64,000 nucleotides of DNA from Nitrosomonas ureae. GTDB taxonomy: Bacteria > Pseudomonadota > Gammaproteobacteria > Burkholderiales > Nitrosomonadaceae. Of the stretch, positions 55,101 through 63,439 are shown piece by piece. The notes under the pieces were generated by a model. That model was given only the letters and a program-made list of their open reading frames with translations, did no database searches and had not been told where the DNA came from. The stretch lies in contig NZ_CP013341.1 in the NCBI RefSeq assembly GCF_001455205.1, positions 496,001-560,000 on the forward strand. The letters are read 5' to 3'. The position numbers and the translations under genes are program-made. The first letter of the stretch is position 1. Each line of letters opens with the position of its first letter.

Positions 55101-55284
55101 CACAACTTGGGTGGAGTCACTGGGTTTCCTGCCCATGGCACTCAGCACCAGCACTGGCGCCGAAGTACAGCGCACACTTGCAACGGTGATGATCGGCAGT
55201 ACATTATCCCAATCTCTGTTATCTTTGCTGGTATTGCCGGTGTTGTATCGAATCGTGCATGGGAAGAATATAAGTAAGGAATAA
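52126..55284 (+). CDS. czcA: Heavy-metal RND efflux pump CzcA
   Basis: A 1052-residue proton-driven pump of the HME-RND family. Twelve membrane helices are arranged as one plus five twice, with two large periplasmic loops. The family motif in helix IV, DFGIIVDGAVIIVEN, is the form found in pumps for divalent Zn, Cd, Co or Ni (HME1/HME2) and not the Cu/Ag pumps (CusA), which have a different motif. The AP-type N-terminus KLPIDAVPDITNVQVQINT is typical. It follows czcB by 33 bases, completing the operon. Metal specificity within the group is not decided from sequence. Confidence 0.93.
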   Translation: MFERILHISIYQRGIVLMAVLIMAAFGVYNYLKLPIDAVPDITNVQVQINTTAPGYSPLEAEQRITFPIEMAMAGLPNLEYTRSLSRYGLSQVTVIFKDGTDIYLVRQLVSQRIQEARSRLPTGIVPTMGPISTGLGEIFMWTVDAEKNARKPDGTPYTATDLREIEDWIIKPRIRMVEGITEVNSIGGYVKQFHVTPYPEKLISFGLTLQDLVLALERNNLNVGAGYIEKSGEQYLVRVPGQVVNLTEIGEIILSSNQGVPIRIKNVADVLIGKELRTGAATQNGKEVVLGTAHMLIGENSRIVSLAAAEKLAEINRSLPSGVVATPVYNRTTLVDKTIGTVSNNLLEGAALVIVVLFIALGNLRAALITALIIPLSMLFTISGMVANNVSANLLSLGALDFGIIVDGAVIIVENCIRRLSLEQGRLGRELTPAERFEIVFDASKEVRRALLFGQIIIMVVYLPVFALSGVEGKMFHPMAFTVLLALLGAVFLSVTFVPAAVAMFLSGKMMEKEGAAVLWAKKIYAPTLDAAMDNKGLTITIAAVIVVLSLLLTTRMGSEFIPSLDEEDIALHAIRIPGTSLSTAIEMQNELEETIKKFSEVSRVFSKIGTAEIATDPMPPSVADIFIILKPQSEWSGKYRNKEELITAMEQAVLKVPGNNYEFTQPIQMRFNELLSGVRADVAVKVFGDDLDVMLNVAEQIEKIVKAVPGAADVRIEQITGLPVLSIQMDRTKMARYGLNGSDVQDAINIAIGGRTTGLIFEGDRRFELQVRLPEQIRSDIETLKRLPIKLPILNISGGQNAPATALPIYVALGEVADLQIATGPNQISRENGKRRVVITTNVRGRDIGSFVNEAEKLIEKQIKIPSGYWLAWGGQFEQLIQAVKRLQIVIPLALCLVFFLLYTMLGSFRDSLLVFSAVPLAITGGIVALWLRDIPLSISAGVGFIAMSGVAVLDGLVLLSFIRDLRQQGLTLDDAIRTGSLMRLRPVLITTWVESLGFLPMALSTSTGAEVQRTLATVMIGSTLSQSLLSLLVLPVLYRIVHGKNISKE

Positions 55285-55416
55285 TCCAGACAACCCCTGG
55301 ACCTGGATGAACAGATTGATATATGCCTCAGGAAATATATGCAGCAAGGCTTTCCACAGAAGACTTTATCTAGACGATCATTGAGCCACATCGTCATTTC
55401 AAAATATTTTATACGG

Positions 55417-55518
55417 GCTAGGTGTTTAGTCCCACGGTATGGTGGAGTAATATACAGCCACTTACGGAGGGAAGAATTATTGGACAACTCCACACCACAC
55501 CGTGGGACTAAACACCTA
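55417..55518. repeat. MITE-like palindromic element with 22-bp terminal inverted repeats
   Basis: The left arm is GCTAGGTGTTTAGTCCCACG followed by GT at 55417-55438. The right arm is its exact inverse (ACCGTGGGACTAAACACCTA, ending 55518, with the last GC found at 56377-56378 beyond the inserted IS). The repeats continue less perfectly inward (GGTGGAGT versus ACTCCAC). About 45 bases lie between the arms and no gene is inside. The size (about 104 bp when the IS is removed) and perfect arms are what a non-autonomous transposon or a REP-type repeat would show. Confidence 0.75.
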
Positions 55519-56374
55519 GGGTCCGTTGACGTTTTGAGATAAGTATTTAATAGATAGAAACAAACTCGTAATATTGGGGTTCCCATAGCACCAACAAAAC
55601 GAGTTTGCGATGCCCCGATTGATGCTCAGTGATGAGTTCTGGTCGAAGCTGGAGAAGATTCTGCTTCAAGAAGCGATATATAACAAGCGCAATCTGCGCA
55701 TGACAGTAGAAGGTATGCTGTATCGAATGCGGGTTGGCTGCCCGTGGCGAGACTTGCCTGAGGCATTTGGAAGCTGGAATTCCATCTACAAAAGATTCAA
55801 TGCGTGGTCATTAAGCAGCAAATGGTTAAGGATTTTCAAGGCGTTGTCTATTGATCCGGATTGTGAATGGGAATTTATTGATGGCAGCTATGTTAAAGCG
55901 CACCAGCATAGTGCAGGCGCAGCGGACAAGGAACCACAGGCGATCGGGAAAAGCCGCGCAGGCAATACCACAAAGATTCACCTGGCGGTTGATAGTTATG
56001 GTTTACCAGCCGATTTTGAAATCACCGGTGGAGAAGTCAATGACTGTTCTATAGCACCTGATTTGATTGCCAAACTGCCTGACGCGAAAGCGATTGTTGC
56101 GGACAAAGGCTATGACAGCGAATGTATACGAGAACAGATAACGAAGAAAGGGGCTCGAGCTGTGATACCGAGAAAGCGCAACTCGTTGAAGGGCAACGCA
56201 GATATGGATTGGGGTTTGTATGGATACCGACATTTGGTGGAAAATGCTTTTGCCCGGCTAAAGCAGTATCGGGCAGTAGCGACACGATACGACAAACTGA
56301 AGAGAAATTTTGAGAGTATGGTAGCCATGGCATGTGGATATCTGTGGCTACCTATGTGAAATGTCAACAGACTC
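55519..56374 (+). mobile_element. IS5-family insertion sequence (IS427-like)
   Basis: An 856-bp element with one transposase gene. The ends match as imperfect inverted repeats: left GGGTCCGTTGACGTTTTG and the inverse of the right, GAGTCTGTTGACATTTCA (13 of 18 identical). A TA dinucleotide flanks both sides (55517-55518 and 56375-56376), consistent with target duplication; including the neighbouring bases both junctions read CTAG. It has landed in the right arm of the palindromic repeat. The transposase is intact, so the element may still be active. Confidence 0.88.
55610..56359 (+). CDS. IS5-family DDE transposase, single frame
   Basis: A 249-residue transposase. The N-terminus MPRLMLSDEFWSKLEKIL, helical part VGCPWRDLPEAFGSWNSIYK and the catalytic residues in WEFIDGSYVKAHQH (first Asp), IVADKGYDSECIRE (second Asp) and LVENAFARLKQYR (Glu) form the DDE set of IS5/IS1031-like enzymes. 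The start ATG 55610 is inside the IS element, about 90 bases from its left end. No frameshift is needed, unlike two-frame IS5 members. It cuts and joins the element ends. Confidence 0.93.
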   Translation: MPRLMLSDEFWSKLEKILLQEAIYNKRNLRMTVEGMLYRMRVGCPWRDLPEAFGSWNSIYKRFNAWSLSSKWLRIFKALSIDPDCEWEFIDGSYVKAHQHSAGAADKEPQAIGKSRAGNTTKIHLAVDSYGLPADFEITGGEVNDCSIAPDLIAKLPDAKAIVADKGYDSECIREQITKKGARAVIPRKRNSLKGNADMDWGLYGYRHLVENAFARLKQYRAVATRYDKLKRNFESMVAMACGYLWLPM

Positions 56375-56554
56375 TAGCAAAGAATACTGAAAAATCAACG
56401 GTACAATCTACCAACCACTTGTATGTTTACATCTTTCAAACTTGTTAAAACACCCTCTGTGTAATCGACGAAGAAATTTTAAAACTCGCTTTAATATTCT
56501 ACCATTCTCTAGAAAATATAGATTCTTTGTATGATATCGGATTCAGTCTATCAA

Positions 56555-58810
56555 TCAAATAACTGCAGTTTCTTCTTCAAATAACAGGATTACTTTACCA
56601 TCATCATCAATATCAATCGTCACTTTTCCTCCATTGACCAAGCGCCCGAACAATAATTCGTCGGCAAGCACACTACGAATTGTATCTTGAATTAAGCGTT
56701 CCATAGGTCGCGCGCCCATTAACGGATCAAAACCATGTTTCGCAAGATATTTACGCAATCTCTCCGTGAACGTTGCCTCGACCTTTTTCTCTTGCAACTG
56801 ATTCTCAAGCTGAATCAGAAATTTATCAGAGACTCGCAAAATGATTTCCTGATCCAAGGGAGCAAAAGAAACAATCGCATCAAGTCTATTACGAAATTCA
56901 GGAGTAAATAATTTTTTAATATCAATTAATTCATCGCCCGCAGAATTTGATTTTGTGAATCCAATTGAAGATTTTGTAAGTGCTTCAGCACCTGCATTTG
57001 TAGTCATGATAATGATGACATTACGCAAATCCGCTTTACGCCCATTATTATCAGTCAATGTTCCATAATCCATAACTTGCAGAAGGATATTAAAAATATC
57101 TGAATGCGCTTTCTCGATCTCATCCAATAATAAAACCGAATAGGGATGTTTAATCACAGCCTCAGTTAACAATCCTCCCTGGTCATACCCTACATAACCA
57201 GGTGGCGCACCAATCAGCCGTGATACTGCGTGACGTTCCATATACTCGGACATATCGAAACGATGCAAATGAACACCCAAAGCATAAGCCAACTGCCTCG
57301 CTACTTCAGTTTTCCCAACACCTGTTGGGCCTGTAAAAAGAAAAGAGCCAACTGGTTTTCTTGAATTACCCAATCCGCTTCTTGCCATCTTAATAGCCGC
57401 TGTCAATGTATTAATCGCATTATCTTGGCCAAAAACAACCGCTTTCATATCACGCCCCAAAGTTTTCAACTTACTACGATCATTTGTAGAGATATTCTGC
57501 GACGGTATTCTTGCGATCTTAGCGACCACACTTTCAATTTCTCCTTTACCAATAACCTTGCGTTTCTTCGATTTCGGCAATAGTCGCTGCGCAGCACCAG
57601 CTTCATCAAGCACATCTATGGCTTTATCTGGTAAATGTCTATCATTAATATATCGTTCCGATAATTCCGCAGCAGAAACCAATGCACTACTGGTATATTT
57701 AACCTTATGGTGCTGCTCATAGCGTGACTTCAGACCTCGCAGAATAGCGACTGTCTCATCCACGCTCGGCTCGTTGACTTCTATTTGCTGAAAGCGCCTT
57801 GATAGCGCATGGTCCTTCTCAAAAATTCCACGATACTCACTAAAAGTCGTTGCACCAATACACCGCAATTGTCCCGTATTTAGAATCGGTTTCAGTAAAT
57901 TTGAAGCATCCATAACTCCACCAGAGGCAGCGCCAGCACCAATAAGTGTATGAATTTCATCAATAAATAGAATCGCAGCAGGATTATCAGTCAATTGCTT
58001 CAGTAAAGTTTTTAAGCGTTGCTCAAAATCTCCCCGGTATTTTGTACCCGCTAATAAAGCCCCCATATCAAGTGAGTAAATCTGATGCTTTAAAAGTAAT
58101 TCAGGTACATTTTCCTCGACAATTCGTTTTGCCAAGCCTTCTGCGATCGCAGTTTTCCCAACACCGGCCTCTCCAACTAATAATGGGTTATTTTTACGGC
58201 GCCTACAGAGGATTTGTATCACACGTTCGATTTCTTTTTCACGCCCCACCAAAGGATCAATCTTATTTATTAACGCCAAGTGATTTAGATTTACCGTATA
58301 ATTCTCAAGCAATCCAGCAGAGTTTGACTCATGTTCGGTATCGCTCTCATTCGCAGTTTTAGTATCATTTTCATTCGATATTTTCTTAATACTGTGAGAA
58401 ATATAATTCACCACATCCAAACGTGTTACGCCTCTTTGATGCAAGAAATAAACTGCATGCGAATCTTTTTCTCCAAATATCGATACCAATACGTTAGCAC
58501 CAGTTACCTCCTTTTTCCCTGATGACTGAACATGCAATATGGCACGTTGAATAACGCGCTGAAAACCCAGTGTAGGCTGCGTATCAACCTCTTCATCACC
58601 TTTAATTACCGGGGTATGGTGTGTTATGTGATCTAATAATGCTGCTCGCAAATCTTCTATATCTACCAAACAGGCATTTAATACTTCAGCAGCACTTGCA
58701 TTATCTAGCATCGCCAACAACAAATGCTCTACCGTAATGAATTCATAGCGCTTCTGCCTCGACTCTACGAATGCCATATGCAAGCTAACTTCTAAATCTG
58801 GTGCAATCAT
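56555..58810 (-). CDS. clpA: ATP-dependent Clp protease ATP-binding subunit ClpA
   Basis: A 751-residue AAA+ unfoldase that feeds proteins to ClpP. The N-terminal double Clp-N repeat (about residues 1-145; FITVEHLLLAMLDN) binds ClpS; AAA1 has Walker A GEAGVGKTAIAEG and AAA2 has GPTGVGKTEVARQ. The sensor and Arg regions and the ClpP-loop area (about 600-630) are present. A linker rich in Glu/Asn/Ser follows the N-domain. The start is 1 base after the clpS stop codon, so the two are co-translated. The gene is convergent with the IS element and does not overlap it. Confidence 0.97.
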   Translation of the reverse strand: MIAPDLEVSLHMAFVESRQKRYEFITVEHLLLAMLDNASAAEVLNACLVDIEDLRAALLDHITHHTPVIKGDEEVDTQPTLGFQRVIQRAILHVQSSGKKEVTGANVLVSIFGEKDSHAVYFLHQRGVTRLDVVNYISHSIKKISNENDTKTANESDTEHESNSAGLLENYTVNLNHLALINKIDPLVGREKEIERVIQILCRRRKNNPLLVGEAGVGKTAIAEGLAKRIVEENVPELLLKHQIYSLDMGALLAGTKYRGDFEQRLKTLLKQLTDNPAAILFIDEIHTLIGAGAASGGVMDASNLLKPILNTGQLRCIGATTFSEYRGIFEKDHALSRRFQQIEVNEPSVDETVAILRGLKSRYEQHHKVKYTSSALVSAAELSERYINDRHLPDKAIDVLDEAGAAQRLLPKSKKRKVIGKGEIESVVAKIARIPSQNISTNDRSKLKTLGRDMKAVVFGQDNAINTLTAAIKMARSGLGNSRKPVGSFLFTGPTGVGKTEVARQLAYALGVHLHRFDMSEYMERHAVSRLIGAPPGYVGYDQGGLLTEAVIKHPYSVLLLDEIEKAHSDIFNILLQVMDYGTLTDNNGRKADLRNVIIIMTTNAGAEALTKSSIGFTKSNSAGDELIDIKKLFTPEFRNRLDAIVSFAPLDQEIILRVSDKFLIQLENQLQEKKVEATFTERLRKYLAKHGFDPLMGARPMERLIQDTIRSVLADELLFGRLVNGGKVTIDIDDDGKVILLFEEETAVI

Positions 58811-58811
58811 T

Positions 58812-59120
58812 TTAGTTTTCCTCCATTACACACTTAAGTGGATGCTGATTTCTTCTACTAAATTCAATAACCTGTTTGACTTTAGTACTTGCAATATCAC
58901 CAGGGTATATACCACACACACCCACTCCTTCTGTATGTACCTTTAACATTATTAATGTCGCCTGTTCTTGATTCATGGAGAAAAACAATTTTAGTACTTC
59001 AACCACAAACTCCATCGGGGTGAAGTCATCATTTAATAGTAAAATTTTATAAAGAGGGGGGGGGTTATGCTTAACCTTCTCTTGTGAAAGCTTAACGGTT
59101 TCAGACTTACTTTCCGTCAT
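58812..59120 (-). CDS. clpS: ClpS, N-end rule adaptor for ClpA
   Basis: A 102-residue adaptor. The N-terminus is polar and flexible, then KILLLNDDFTPMEFVVEVL holds the substrate-binding region with the usual DDxTPM pattern. The second conserved part, LIMLKVHTEGVGVCGIYPGDIASTK, carries the binding His. It delivers proteins with destabilising N-terminal residues to ClpA. It is directly upstream of clpA. Confidence 0.97.
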   Translation of the reverse strand: MTESKSETVKLSQEKVKHNPPPLYKILLLNDDFTPMEFVVEVLKLFFSMNQEQATLIMLKVHTEGVGVCGIYPGDIASTKVKQVIEFSRRNQHPLKCVMEEN

Positions 59121-60488
59121 GAATGTTTCCTATTCAAACTGATAAATTTCCAATCATAAAATATAGTACAAAAAACTCTATTACACTCGTAGACAAAACA
59201 TATTTAACGATTACGACAAAATTTTCAAGTATCTTGAGGCAATTACTTTTCCTTTAACTACAAAAATGGCATCACCGAGGTATTTTCCAATACAGAACAA
59301 TACAAGAAATGAATTTCAAAGAAGATTAGTAAAATTGGATATCAAACTCAATTTTGTTTTGGCTCAGGTTAAAGGATGTTTCACTTGTATTCTACCATTG
59401 CATCATCAAACAATCAGCTGAGTGCAGCAACAATGGACAAGAATAACCTTTATCATGCTCTGTAACTGCATCATTGTCACTGATTCTAAGAGTATTTGCA
59501 TTCAGTTGTGCAAACGTTATTCCCGGCCTGAAATGTAAAGCTACCTGCGGCAATGATTTCAACTTTTCTTGAGGGGTCATCATGTTTTATAGCAATATTT
59601 CTCGTTCCTTACCTTATTGTCAATGATAGCCCCTAAAAAAGCAGGAACGATAAAAATTGAGTATGCAGGTAAAGGAAACCAGTACAGAATGCAGCAATCG
59701 TTTTTTCATTCAGCAAACCGCCAAATGAATAGAGCCGGGATGTTTGTTTATGAACAACAACACCATTTATCAATTTCACCAGGACATTATCGCTGGAATG
59801 CTTTGATCGTGATTTGGCAAACTCAATGACACATAGCTTTTCCAGCAGCTTGGCGCCTTTGCTTTGTAAAATTGACAAACTTCAAACCGTTACGACATGG
59901 ATACTCAAGATGGCAAATATACCTCGCTGATCTCTCACCGAGACGGTCACAAACTGAATTTGGGACGCAGTTGACCGCAAGAATAAATGACACTCACACC
60001 ACCCTGATCACCTTGGTGTACACTTTATGCGGATATAATCAATAACCAAACCGGACTAAGAGGCACACAACGCTTTCCCGCAGGCACACCAGAGGGACAA
60101 GTATTCGGTTTATATTGCCTTTATTTTGATATAAGCCTATAAAAAATCATACCTTGAGCACAATATTGTGCATCCTCTTCCAGAAACTCTCCCACCCGCG
60201 CCAAGTTTGTTGTTTGTAGCTTATACCTTCATTCAGGTCTATTGCCATGTCTCGCATAATGCACAATGCAGACTCTACTCGCTCAGACTTATTCGTTGGA
60301 AATACGATAGCCTCCTCAGATTCATTTCATGATGGAAGAGACTACCGCTTGACTTTAATCCAGGATTTGCGTAAAACAGCAAATGGCGTTTGGCTTCAAG
60401 TTCTTTATGAATCTATTTTGTTCATAAATAGTCTTGAATTTCAAATAGTATTAGGGTTTCCGGCCCAGTTTTTATATAGGAAGTAGAA
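59121..60488. other. 1.4-kb gene-poor and probably decayed region plus csp leader
   Basis: No intact gene is visible between clpS and csp. Only short open frames occur on both strands, none with a good ribosome site and family match. Some stretches read like protein fragments, for example VEIIAAGSFTFQAG (minus, about 59500) and LISHRDGHKLNLGR (plus, about 59930), but stops cut them. The last 100-200 bases probably form the long 5' leader common for cold-shock genes. The region may hold remnants of lost genes. Confidence 0.5.
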
Positions 60489-60692
60489 ATGGCAACAGGT
60501 ACAGTAAAATGGTTCAATGATTCTAAAGGTTTTGGTTTTATTACTCCTGATGACGGTAGCGAGGATTTGTTTGCACACTTCTCGGCAATCAATATGTCTG
60601 GTTTTAAAACCCTTAAAGAAGGTCAAAAAGTGAGCTTTGATGTCACTCAGGGACCAAAAGGGAAACAAGCCTCAAATATCCAGGCCACCTAA
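60489..60692 (+). CDS. Cold-shock protein, CspA family
   Basis: A 67-residue nucleic-acid chaperone. The RNP1-like KGFGFITPDDG and RNP2-like DLFAHFSAI motifs, and the start GTVKWFNDSKG, are as expected. AGGAAG lies 6 bases before ATG 60489. A long AT-rich leader precedes it, a feature of temperature-controlled csp genes, though no cold-box was identified. Which Csp paralogue it is cannot be said. Confidence 0.96.
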   Translation: MATGTVKWFNDSKGFGFITPDDGSEDLFAHFSAINMSGFKTLKEGQKVSFDVTQGPKGKQASNIQAT

Positions 60693-60767
60693 CTTTCATA
60701 ACTACTGGCCTAGAAACTTAGTCTTATTAATTGGCCAAAGCAATAAAAAATTTTCTCTATATAAGAG

Positions 60768-60802
60768 CCCCTTTGCTTTGTTTTACCACACGTAGCAAGG
60801 GG
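60768..60802. terminator. Hairpin between csp and icd
   Basis: CCCCTTTGCT pairs with AGCAAGGGG (one bulged T) around a 16-base loop. It is between the ends of two convergent genes, about 75 bases after csp and 65 bases past icd. T-rich sequence follows weakly, so it is a probable but not strong terminator. Confidence 0.5.
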
Positions 60803-60866
60803 TATTACTTTAGAGTTTTCCCATCCACTTCGATAGCTAACTAAAATAATATTCGGTGAGTGTTGT

Positions 60867-62117
60867 TTAGCTCATAAAATCGGCCATTGCATTACCAAAA
60901 TCCGAGCAGGAAACTTTCTTAGCATTAGTCATTTGCCGAGCGAAATCATAAGTAACAATTCCGTTCTGAATAGTCTTTTCCATAGATTTAATAATCTTAT
61001 CAGCTGCTTCACTCCAACCAATATGTCGCAGCATCATTTCCGCTGATAGTATTATTGAACCAGGATTTACTTGATTTTTTCCAGCATATTTAGGTGCTGT
61101 GCCATGCGTTGCTTCGAAAACCGCCACTACATCGCTGAGATTAGCACCAGGCGCTATCCCAATCCCACCCACCTGTGCAGCCAAAGCATCGGATATATAA
61201 TCTCCATTCAAATTCAGTGTTGCAACAACATCATACTCTTCTGGACGAAGTAAGATTTGTTGAAGAAAAGCATCAGCAATTACATCTTTGATAATAATTC
61301 CACCCATGGTGGAGGGTAATTTCATCCACGGTCCGCCATCCAGCAACTCCGCTCCGAATTCACTAGCAGCTAATGCGTACCCCCACTTTTTAAATGCGCC
61401 TTCAGTAAACTTCATAATATTACCTTTATGCACTAATGTAACCGACTTACGCTTGTTATCAATGGCGTACTGAATCGCTCTTCGAACAAAACGCTCCGTT
61501 CCTTCTTTTGAAACCGGTTTAATACCGATACCAGAAGATCGAGGAAAACGTATACTAGTCACTCCCATATCTTTAATCAAAAAATCAATAACCTTTACTA
61601 CAGATTCTGATTCCGCTTCCCACTCTATGCCTGCATAGATATCCTCAGAATTTTCACGAAAAATAATCATATCTGTTTTTTCTGGATTTTTTAATGGACT
61701 CGGAACACCACAAAAATAGCGTACAGGTCTCAAACAAACATATAAATCCAGTTGTTGCCGTAAAGCTACATTAATCGAACGAATTCCACCGCCAACCGGT
61801 GTTGTTAACGGACCTTTAATTGAAACCACAAATTCTTCAGCAGCTTGCAGTGTCTCTTCCGGCAACCATACATTTGGTCCATAAACTCGAGTTGATTTCT
61901 CGCCCGCATAAATTTCCATCCATGAAATCTTTCGTTGCTCACCGTAAGCTTTCTCAATAGCTGAATCAACAACATTACGCATCACTGGAGTAATATCAAC
62001 ACCAATTCCATCACCTTCAATAAAAGGAATTATTGGATTATCAGGCACTTCTAATGAATAATCATCATTAACCTTAATCCGCTCTCCCTTACTAGGCACC
62101 TTTATATGCTGATACAT
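60867..62117 (-). CDS. icd: Isocitrate dehydrogenase (NADP-dependent)
   Basis: A 416-residue enzyme converting isocitrate to 2-oxoglutarate. Key motifs are NPIIPFIEGDGIGVDITPVM at the N-terminus, the phosphorylatable Ser loop in GGGIRSINVALRQQLDLYV, PVSKEGTERFVRRAIQYA, and the cofactor region GTAPKYAGKNQVNPGS, which fits NADP-specific enzymes. GGAGAGG precedes ATG 62117. In autotrophs with a limited TCA cycle it supplies 2-oxoglutarate for nitrogen assimilation. It is divergent from the RpfE-like gene. Confidence 0.97.
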   Translation of the reverse strand: MYQHIKVPSKGERIKVNDDYSLEVPDNPIIPFIEGDGIGVDITPVMRNVVDSAIEKAYGEQRKISWMEIYAGEKSTRVYGPNVWLPEETLQAAEEFVVSIKGPLTTPVGGGIRSINVALRQQLDLYVCLRPVRYFCGVPSPLKNPEKTDMIIFRENSEDIYAGIEWEAESESVVKVIDFLIKDMGVTSIRFPRSSGIGIKPVSKEGTERFVRRAIQYAIDNKRKSVTLVHKGNIMKFTEGAFKKWGYALAASEFGAELLDGGPWMKLPSTMGGIIIKDVIADAFLQQILLRPEEYDVVATLNLNGDYISDALAAQVGGIGIAPGANLSDVVAVFEATHGTAPKYAGKNQVNPGSIILSAEMMLRHIGWSEAADKIIKSMEKTIQNGIVTYDFARQMTNAKKVSCSDFGNAMADFMS

Positions 62118-62329
62118 AACCTCTCCGAGTATTCAAAAATGCAATTTGCAAGAAAAATTTTGCCAATTTAAAATAGGCTTAGCCTTCTGTGCATTATACG
62201 TGTAAACACAATGCCTTTCCACGCTAACGCGGTTTCATTCATGCATAATGGTATTACCTCGAATTTGTATTAGTAGCAACCCGGTCACTTACTCTACACC
62301 ACACTTTTGGAGTGTTTTATTCCCTCATA

Positions 62330-63376
62330 ATGAATATTAACCTATTAATTCCAAATCTATTTTGGTCTGATACTTCACAGCCAGAAATCTATAATGGTTT
62401 ATTAATTCATTTTTTAGAAACGCTGCTATCTAAAGGTATTTCCAGGACCAGTTCATCTCTTGAAATGGAAACTTGGTTGTGTAAACAATTTAATTTGGAG
62501 CAACAACATGGAAGCTGGCCTATTGCACCATTGATGTTACACATTGATGCTCCAGCATTGGCAAAAACAAGTAAAGATTTCTGGATGTGTGCCGATCCTG
62601 TTCATCTCCGAATTGAACAAAACCATATCATGCTAGCAGATAGCCAGTCTTTCAAAATTTCTCCAGAAGAAGCGGAACAGTTCGTACAGGACTTGAATCA
62701 TAATCTTGGTAACTCGAATTTTATTTTTTCAACTTTCCATCCGCATCGCTGGTACATTCGAATACCTAAGGCACCTGAAATGCAGACACATCTACTCAGT
62801 CAAGTCACCTGCAAGAACATTAATAATTTCTTGCCGACAGGCAAAGACAGCATCATCTGGCATAAAATCTTTAACGAAGTACAAATGCTGTTGCATGAGC
62901 ACCCCATTAACCAAGCCCGCGAATCTCGCGGCGAACTGATCATTAATAGTATTTGGCTTGGGGGGGGCGGAGGCATACTTCAGTCAATACACTCTCCGTA
63001 TACACATATATGGAGCAATGATGACTTTTCTCAGTCACTAGCACTAGCTAGCAGTATTAATCGCTTAAATCTACCTATTGATGTTAATAATTGGCTCAAA
63101 ACTAAGATACCAGGGAATCATCTCGTAGTATTGGATTCGCTACGCAGTCCAGCAAAATACAAGAATGCTTATGAATGGCGCGAAACTCTCAAAAACATGG
63201 AGCACACTTGGTTTATACCCTTATATACAGCAATTAAGAGTGGAAAAGTTAGCCGATTAACCATAACAACATTGAACGAGATTGCTTTAAATGACTTTGT
63301 AATAACACGTTCTGATCTATGGAAATTCTGGTTATTTAGGAAACCGCTTTTCACTCACAGTCGAAAAACCAAATAA
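62330..63376 (+). CDS. RpfE-like protein (cofactor-independent phosphoglycerate mutase-like)
   Basis: A 348-residue soluble protein. The N-terminus MNINLLIPNLFWSDTSQ and the segment FWMCADPVHLRIEQNHIMLAD match proteins labelled regulatory protein, RpfE type, common in beta- and gammaproteobacteria and often found near recJ. The fold resembles phosphoglycerate mutase-like proteins, but no phosphatase residues are apparent here and the biochemical role is unknown. ATG 62330 is chosen on family grounds; a GTG at 62312 is possible but GGAG overlaps it. The adjacent partial sensor gene begins about 60 bases downstream. Confidence 0.7.
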   Translation: MNINLLIPNLFWSDTSQPEIYNGLLIHFLETLLSKGISRTSSSLEMETWLCKQFNLEQQHGSWPIAPLMLHIDAPALAKTSKDFWMCADPVHLRIEQNHIMLADSQSFKISPEEAEQFVQDLNHNLGNSNFIFSTFHPHRWYIRIPKAPEMQTHLLSQVTCKNINNFLPTGKDSIIWHKIFNEVQMLLHEHPINQARESRGELIINSIWLGGGGGILQSIHSPYTHIWSNDDFSQSLALASSINRLNLPIDVNNWLKTKIPGNHLVVLDSLRSPAKYKNAYEWRETLKNMEHTWFIPLYTAIKSGKVSRLTITTLNEIALNDFVITRSDLWKFWLFRKPLFTHSRKTK

Positions 63377-63439
63377 AAATACTTTATTTATATAGTAGCA
63401 GCGCATCTTAATCTATGCTCTCAGGAATAAGGAATTGCC

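Noticed and set aside
55339..55542. Open frame across the palindromic element
   Set aside because: It translates inverted-repeat DNA and shows no protein-like pattern.
59400..59970. Possible VgrG-like fragments
   Set aside because: Short phrases look like VgrG DUF2345 or Rhs-Vgr pieces, but they lie on opposite strands, are interrupted, and the likeness is by eye only.
60247..60486. 79-codon frame before csp
   Set aside because: It most likely is the csp leader; no family match and no ribosome site.
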